Shown: piece by piece, positions 59,277 through 64,000 of the stretch | Layout: the number at the start of each line of letters is the position of its first letter | How positions within the stretch are numbered: position 1 is the first letter of the stretch | From: Metarhizium brunneum | Lineage: Eukaryota > Ascomycota > Sordariomycetes > Hypocreales > Clavicipitaceae | Assembly (NCBI RefSeq): GCF_013426205.1 | Contig: NC_089426.1 | Span: 1,364,001 to 1,428,000, forward strand | Direction of reading: 5' to 3' | DNA length: 64,000 nucleotides | Notes under the pieces: model-generated | Databases searched by the model: none | What the model was told of the DNA's origin: nothing | What the model saw: the letters and a program-made list of their open reading frames with translations, nothing else | Program-made: the position numbers and the translations under genes

Positions 59277-60968
59277 ATGAGCTCGTTACCACCCGATCCG
59301 TACAAAATCCTTGGAGTCTCCAAAGATGCGCAAACTTCGGAGATTCGATCCGCACATCGAAAACTAGTCCTTAAATGCCATCCAGACAAGGTTCAGGACC
59401 CCGCCCTAAAGGCCGAAAAGCAGGACGAGTTTCAAAAAGTACAACAAGCATACGAGTTGCTCACTAACGATCGTGAGCGGCAAAAATACGACGACAAAGC
59501 CAAGCTCGAAGAACTGCGTAAACAGTTTCAGGCCCAGGCCAACATTTCGACTCCCCGATCGACGAGATATTCCGGCCCAGATGAGGCCCGCGGTGCCGAA
59601 TCAAGGGCTTCACCGTTCAAGGCCAGTGTGAGCCCATCAGGTGTCAAATACTCATATAACGGTCTCTCAGATGAAGACTTGGGTCGTGGCCCTCGCATTT
59701 TTGAGGCTTCTCCTCGGTCGTCTCGTCGTGAAGCCAGCTATGAGAAGGCGTCAGAACGACGATCAGATAGAGAGCGTGAAAGGGAAAAGGAGCAAAGAGA
59801 CCGAGAGCGTCGACGACAGCAAGAAGACGCTCTTAAACGAGCTGAGAAGGAGGCTAAAGAAGCTCGACGGGCTGAGAAAAGAGCACGAGAGAAGCAAAAT
59901 GCCAAGGACATGAAACGACAGTCCGAGGAGAAGAAGCGACACGCAAAACCCTACATTGAACCATTCGACGAAGAACCGACAGTTGTCAGGTCCGACAAGA
60001 AGAAGTCTAGCGGTAGCAGGAATTACGACGAGAAGCGAGATCGTTCATCAGGCAGAGATGACATCCAAAGAGACGCCCACCCCCCGAGACCTCAGCGATC
60101 TTGGACCGCCAAGGAGGAATATGCGCACTCGTATATTAAAGCGTCCAAGGCCAAGAGCACACCGGCCCTGAAACGGTCAGCTACTACCCATTATATCCGG
60201 TCAGTCCAGCCACCGGCGCCGACACCTCCGCCTATCCACGGCCAATCTGGGCCTTTTGCTCCTCCCGATGACGACGATGCACGCCGGTCGTCAGCAAGGC
60301 CGCGCCGGGGATCTGGGGATGACCCTAGGCTCTCCAGAGAACGATCGTATCGTGCCCCATCCCGAGATGCGATGGACGATCCTCCCATCATCAACGTTTC
60401 CCCATCCGCCCGCCATACCGCTGCATTCTTCACGCCTAGCTCTCCACCGAGGGGCGATCGTCTTCCTCGAACAAAGACGATGCCACACGAATCAGTGTCA
60501 TACTCTCGATCACCCCCGGAGATTCAAAGATCTCAAACATTCCACATGTTTGAATCCGCCGATCATCCACGTGGCCGCGATCGATCACGCATGCAATCTC
60601 AGGTCGAATTAGAAATGGATGATGAGGACCGCTACGACAGGCGCCGAGATAGAAAACATCGAAGCAGAAGACGACATCACTCCCCAGACCCAATGAGAAC
60701 AGAGAATGTGTCTCGATACCGAGTCGAGCGCAACACACTCGACGGTGCGTACAACACTCGTCTGGTCGAGCCAGACATTAGAGAGTCGTACGCCAGCTAT
60801 TATCACCCTCAGGATAGCCGACCTTCAATGCCGGGTCGCGAAACCAGTTACAGCAACTCAGGTGGCGCCAACTTCCCAAAGGTCAAGACAACCAAGGCCT
60901 ACGGGTATGAAGACGTTTCATACAGTTCCTACGGAAGGCCCGCCCGCGAGTTTGTATACTCTACATGA
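59277..60968 (+). CDS. J-domain (DnaJ/Hsp40) protein with long low-complexity tail
   Basis: A single-exon 563-residue protein. Residues 7-75 form a J domain with the invariant HPD at 35-37, which stimulates the ATPase of Hsp70. A Gly/Phe region or zinc centre is absent, so it is a class III (type C) J protein. Residues ~150-235 are a highly charged Arg/Glu/Lys stretch likely to form a single long helix or coiled coil. The rest is Ser, Arg and Pro rich, with many RS and SP sites and a Tyr/Ser-rich C-terminus. The RS-like composition and basic clusters suggest a nuclear or RNA-linked role, but this is inference. No signal peptide or membrane segment is seen. Confidence 0.9.
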   Translation: MSSLPPDPYKILGVSKDAQTSEIRSAHRKLVLKCHPDKVQDPALKAEKQDEFQKVQQAYELLTNDRERQKYDDKAKLEELRKQFQAQANISTPRSTRYSGPDEARGAESRASPFKASVSPSGVKYSYNGLSDEDLGRGPRIFEASPRSSRREASYEKASERRSDREREREKEQRDRERRRQQEDALKRAEKEAKEARRAEKRAREKQNAKDMKRQSEEKKRHAKPYIEPFDEEPTVVRSDKKKSSGSRNYDEKRDRSSGRDDIQRDAHPPRPQRSWTAKEEYAHSYIKASKAKSTPALKRSATTHYIRSVQPPAPTPPPIHGQSGPFAPPDDDDARRSSARPRRGSGDDPRLSRERSYRAPSRDAMDDPPIINVSPSARHTAAFFTPSSPPRGDRLPRTKTMPHESVSYSRSPPEIQRSQTFHMFESADHPRGRDRSRMQSQVELEMDDEDRYDRRRDRKHRSRRRHHSPDPMRTENVSRYRVERNTLDGAYNTRLVEPDIRESYASYYHPQDSRPSMPGRETSYSNSGGANFPKVKTTKAYGYEDVSYSSYGRPAREFVYST

Positions 60969-63735
60969 AATGGCGTTTGGTTATCTGCGGCACCTTTTTT
61001 TTTCGCATTTTTTATTTGAGAGAAACTCAACAAACTTGACCATACTTTCACATTTAATGTGGTTTTGGCTTTGGGCATGCAGATTACTAGTAGGCTTTTC
61101 TACTTTACATGCCTCCTTGTCTTTACTTTCCGTTGTTTCCTTCTTTTTTTTTATTCCATGAACGAATTGTGTTTTTAACGACTTATATGAACCTGATGGT
61201 TCGTGACGTATTTTACGATAAGTCTTCTCGAGAAGACGCGTTGCGTGTGCTTTTGTGGTCAAGGAATCATGGCACTTGGAGTTTGGGCTTTCCCGCAAGT
61301 CAAGCAGTGGTCGTCGCAGCTTCTTCAATCATGCATCTTGAACACCAATTGTTGGCTGTGAGGCGTAGCAAGATTTGCTCGCTAGTTGTACATTGGGGGA
61401 TTAGCAGGCGCGTCCAAGATGAGATGCTCTATTATATTTAGGAGGAAGGGGAGCAAGTTTGTTCAAGTTCATGGAAGCGAATTGTATTTGCTTGCGCAGC
61501 ACTACCCACCACAGGTGTTGACAGGATTTGACTTGCTCCGTGTTGACTATCACACTCGTTAGCTAGAGATTAGAGGATGGTCGAATACTAGCCGATTGAA
61601 CTTTGTAATTCCCGCCTGCCTGGGTGTGTTTGTTGTGCGTGTGTCCGAAATGACGTGTATTCCAGACGAGCCGGTGGATGGGATTCTGACTGTCGAAGAA
61701 GTGCTCTGCTTATGACGGCATTTCTCAAAACCAGTTTCTGCAACTCGACATGGGTGCACACTGCACACTGCACAGTCATTCTCATTCCATCTGTGTAGCC
61801 AGAGGCGGGAGAAGCGACATGTGATGAGGGCAGGTTGGAAATAGGCCAGAGTAAAATTTAAATTTTTTTTGGGCATGCATCACTATCCGAACTCGCACAA
61901 CAGGGCACGGCTACGACACGGCGCAGCCATCTGGACTGGACCAAGTGCTCGCTTGCGTCGCTGGCGGCACAAGACGTAAGACGGCTGGGGACTCGGCACG
62001 ACGCAGTGCAGCGCGCGAGGCAATCATGTAACCGTGTCCGCCGTGTCATTGCGAGTTCTCGCTTCCGACATGGACGCCTGGGGCGCAGCGGCCGCCTTCC
62101 ATTGGAAGTGTTGACAGGACGCGCAGCTTGTTTGTGCCGTGTGTGCGGCGAGAAAACAGGTGTGAATAGGTGCTGGACAGGCGCGAAGAGTCTGGTGTCC
62201 CTGGTGCCTGGGGTCATGTGGAATGTCGCTTCGGTTCGGATGCATGGGGGATCGGCTTCACGTGGCTACATCTAAGGAGGCTTGACGGCGACGGCTGGAT
62301 GCTGTCAATCATGTAGCATGCTCTGCTGCGTGCTTCTTCTCGTGTTGGGTGTTGGGTGGGAGGGCGAGTCTGCGTGTGCGGCATGGGTAATGTCGATCAC
62401 AAATGGCTGGGACCAGAAAATAGCCGGTACTGGTGCTCATATGATGAGGGGGCTTGGCACTTTTTGTCATTTTGACTGGTACTTTCGCTCTATGAGGGGG
62501 CGTGTTCGTGTGGTGTATTGAGCGTGTAGGTTCAGTGTTGGTGCACGGCGATTGGGGGACGTGAGCTATCGACTTTCTGGTGTCGTTTATCCTTCCATCA
62601 CGCTTGGTGTCAAGTGCTTCCTAGACTTTTCACGCTTGGTTGGGTTTAGTGCAGGTTCGTGGTCACTTGAATCGGCTAATTCGAGAGCATATCAAGAGAG
62701 TCTGGGAGAAATTGGGAACAGAGTCAAAGTTCGTATAGCATGCTTGCTTTGCTGCAATTGGGCGCCTTCATCAAAGCTCATCGATTGACAGCTCCATGTC
62801 TCCGGCTACTGTCAAGCTTACATCTTCACGTCAAGTTATTGGACTTGAACCAACGGCCAGCGTCGCTCGCAAAGCTAGCTACCCAGTCTAGAATCGTAGT
62901 TCCCTCCTCTACCAGCCTTAATACTGTCGAAATGTTGGACAGATCCAAGCGCAGTTGACACTCATACCGAGGGAATCTAACTGCCAAAACATGTGATTTT
63001 TAATAACACTTGTCAAGTATACCATTCTTGGCGACCCTCTATCACAGCTAGAGATGCAGGGCAACAACCTTGAGTCTTGCAGGAATCGTGCTCCGTTAGT
63101 TCAAGCCAGTTCTTGCCCAGAGGTTATGGGGAAACAGGTTCGGTCTCCATGTATCTTAATCGTTTTAAGGGTCGTTAAAGGAATGAACGAATCTTTGCCA
63201 TCTAATCAATGTCGTGGTTGCTGATGCCAATTATAAAGGGTCGCCCACCTCTAGCCATTTCATTCTCTTAAAAGTCATACTCCCTGGTTCTCCTTTCAAA
63301 GTTACTCAAGATACTTTTTAGAGCCAGTATTCTATTACATTTCTCTCTCGATAGATGTGCTGTACTAATCCTTCCTAGATTTGAGGCCCTCATTGAACGA
63401 CTCTTGCAACGTACACCCGGGAGGCTGCGAGAATAGGCCGAATAAAAACCCTTTTTAAATCATTAATATCAGACCATGAAGACTCCATAAAATAATCCAA
63501 GACCACGGGTGAATACATTGCCAAGCGGAATCCCGGCCATTTGCTCGAGTCCGGATTCTCGTGAACGGTTTGAAAGCGAAGAGCTGCCTCGGACCGACCT
63601 AAACAGAGGACGGCGTCTCTGTCACCCCTTGTTCTGGAAGATGAATAAAGCAGTTCAAAAAAGAAGACTGAGAAATGCGCTATGAGTAAAGCCAAGGGTC
63701 GCCGACAATACAAGAAAAATAAATGCAAAAAAATG
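60969..63735. other. gene-free right-hand spacer
   Basis: The first ~450 bp are probably the AT-rich 3' untranslated region of the J-domain gene. Beyond it I see only short frames without motifs, including a ~112-codon minus-strand frame (63728-63390) next to the tRNA that I do not trust. Confidence 0.4.
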
Positions 63736-63832
63736 TGCGGTCAGTGTGACTCGAACACACGACCTTCAGATAGGCATCCGTAGGATTGAAGTTAACTTCA
63801 GTCTGACGATCTCCCAGCTAATCTATGACCGC
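63736..63832 (-). tRNA. tRNA-Phe (anticodon GAA) with a 24-nt intron
   Basis: The minus strand folds into a full cloverleaf. The acceptor GCGGTCA pairs with TGACCGC and the discriminator is A. The D arm is GATT/GATC, the anticodon stem TCAGA/TCTGA, and the T arm GTGTG-TTCGAGT-CACAC. The anticodon GAA lies at 63797-63799. A 24-nt intron (63772-63795) sits after the base following the anticodon. Its first part contains ACTTCA, which can pair with the anticodon region TGAAGT as in other eukaryotic tRNA-Phe precursors. Confidence 0.95.
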
Positions 63833-64000
63833 AGATATTCCGATGAGGCTTATTTTTATTTATATGCTAGCATGCTGGATCCAGTCTGGTGGTTTCTATA
63901 CTTCCCATGATCGGTTGCGTGTGGTGTCTGGTGTAAAGACCCGTGGGCACCCGGCTATGGGTAAGTTGAGATAACGTTCAAAATAACCCAATTTACCCCA
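63833..64000. other. right window edge
   Basis: Upstream flank of tRNA-Phe. The last ~43 bp contain an imperfect inverted repeat (GGGTAAGTTG against CAATTTACCC) that may be part of something continuing past the window. Nothing else seen. Confidence 0.3.

Noticed and set aside
63958..64000. imperfect inverted repeat at the window end
   Set aside because: Arms are short and mismatched, and the sequence is cut by the window edge, so a terminal repeat cannot be claimed.
1..64000. CRISPR arrays, bacterial operons, phage genes
   Set aside because: None expected in a fungal nuclear region, and no regularly spaced repeats were seen.

Overview
The window comes from a filamentous ascomycete (Pezizomycotina), most likely a sordariomycete of the Hypocreales type. 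The evidence is many short introns (about 50-105 nt) with GTANGT donors and CTRAC branch sites, nuclear tRNA genes with small introns, GC-rich third codon positions, long gene-poor spacers, and fungus-specific families (Zn2Cys6 regulator, TeaR, Ure2-like GST, adenylation-thiolation-reductase enzyme). I rebuilt exon structures by hand from reading frame, splice signals and family continuity. None has transcript support.

Layout. From 1 to 13.7 kb the window is almost empty: one small double-CxxC protein (2.4-2.6 kb), many copies of a TACGGAGTA element, a possible decayed coding stretch (7.05-8.5 kb) and a broken copy of part of the next gene (13.1 kb). From 13.7 to 18.6 kb come a Cys-rich zinc-binding protein, an epoxide-hydrolase-like enzyme, tRNA-Ile(AAT) and a secreted EGF plus beta-propeller protein. 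An AT-rich relic (18.7-19.6 kb) separates these from a metabolic block (19.9-33.6 kb). That block holds a sedoheptulose/fructose bisphosphatase, a three-exon adenylate-forming reductase converging on it, a ten-exon MFS permease, a mitochondrial succinyl-CoA:3-oxoacid CoA-transferase, an AhpD-like protein and a mitochondrial dicarboxylate carrier with a GC-AG intron. A seven-exon Zn2Cys6 regulator follows (33.6-36.2 kb).

From 38.5 to 42.8 kb lie a PEBP-family protein, a Ure2-type glutathione transferase and, converging on it, a soluble decarboxylase of the phosphatidylserine-decarboxylase superfamily. The decarboxylase carries the GGSS self-cleavage motif and N-terminal extension known from tryptophan decarboxylases such as PsiD. 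The rest is a CAAX-ending TeaR homologue (43.8-45.5 kb), a calcineurin-like phosphoesterase (49.1-50.1 kb), a 9 kb gene-poor stretch with one low-GC decayed segment and one pyrimidine-rich segment, a J-domain protein (59.3-61.0 kb) and tRNA-Phe(GAA) close to the right end.

How the genes may work together. SCOT, the AhpD-like protein and the dicarboxylate carrier are all probably mitochondrial or organelle-linked, and SCOT and the carrier both handle C4-acid chemistry. The reductase, the MFS permease and perhaps the bisphosphatase resemble a small specialised-metabolite locus, but there is no polyketide synthase, terpene cyclase or multi-module NRPS. The GGSS decarboxylase with its GST neighbour is the most promising unexplored unit.
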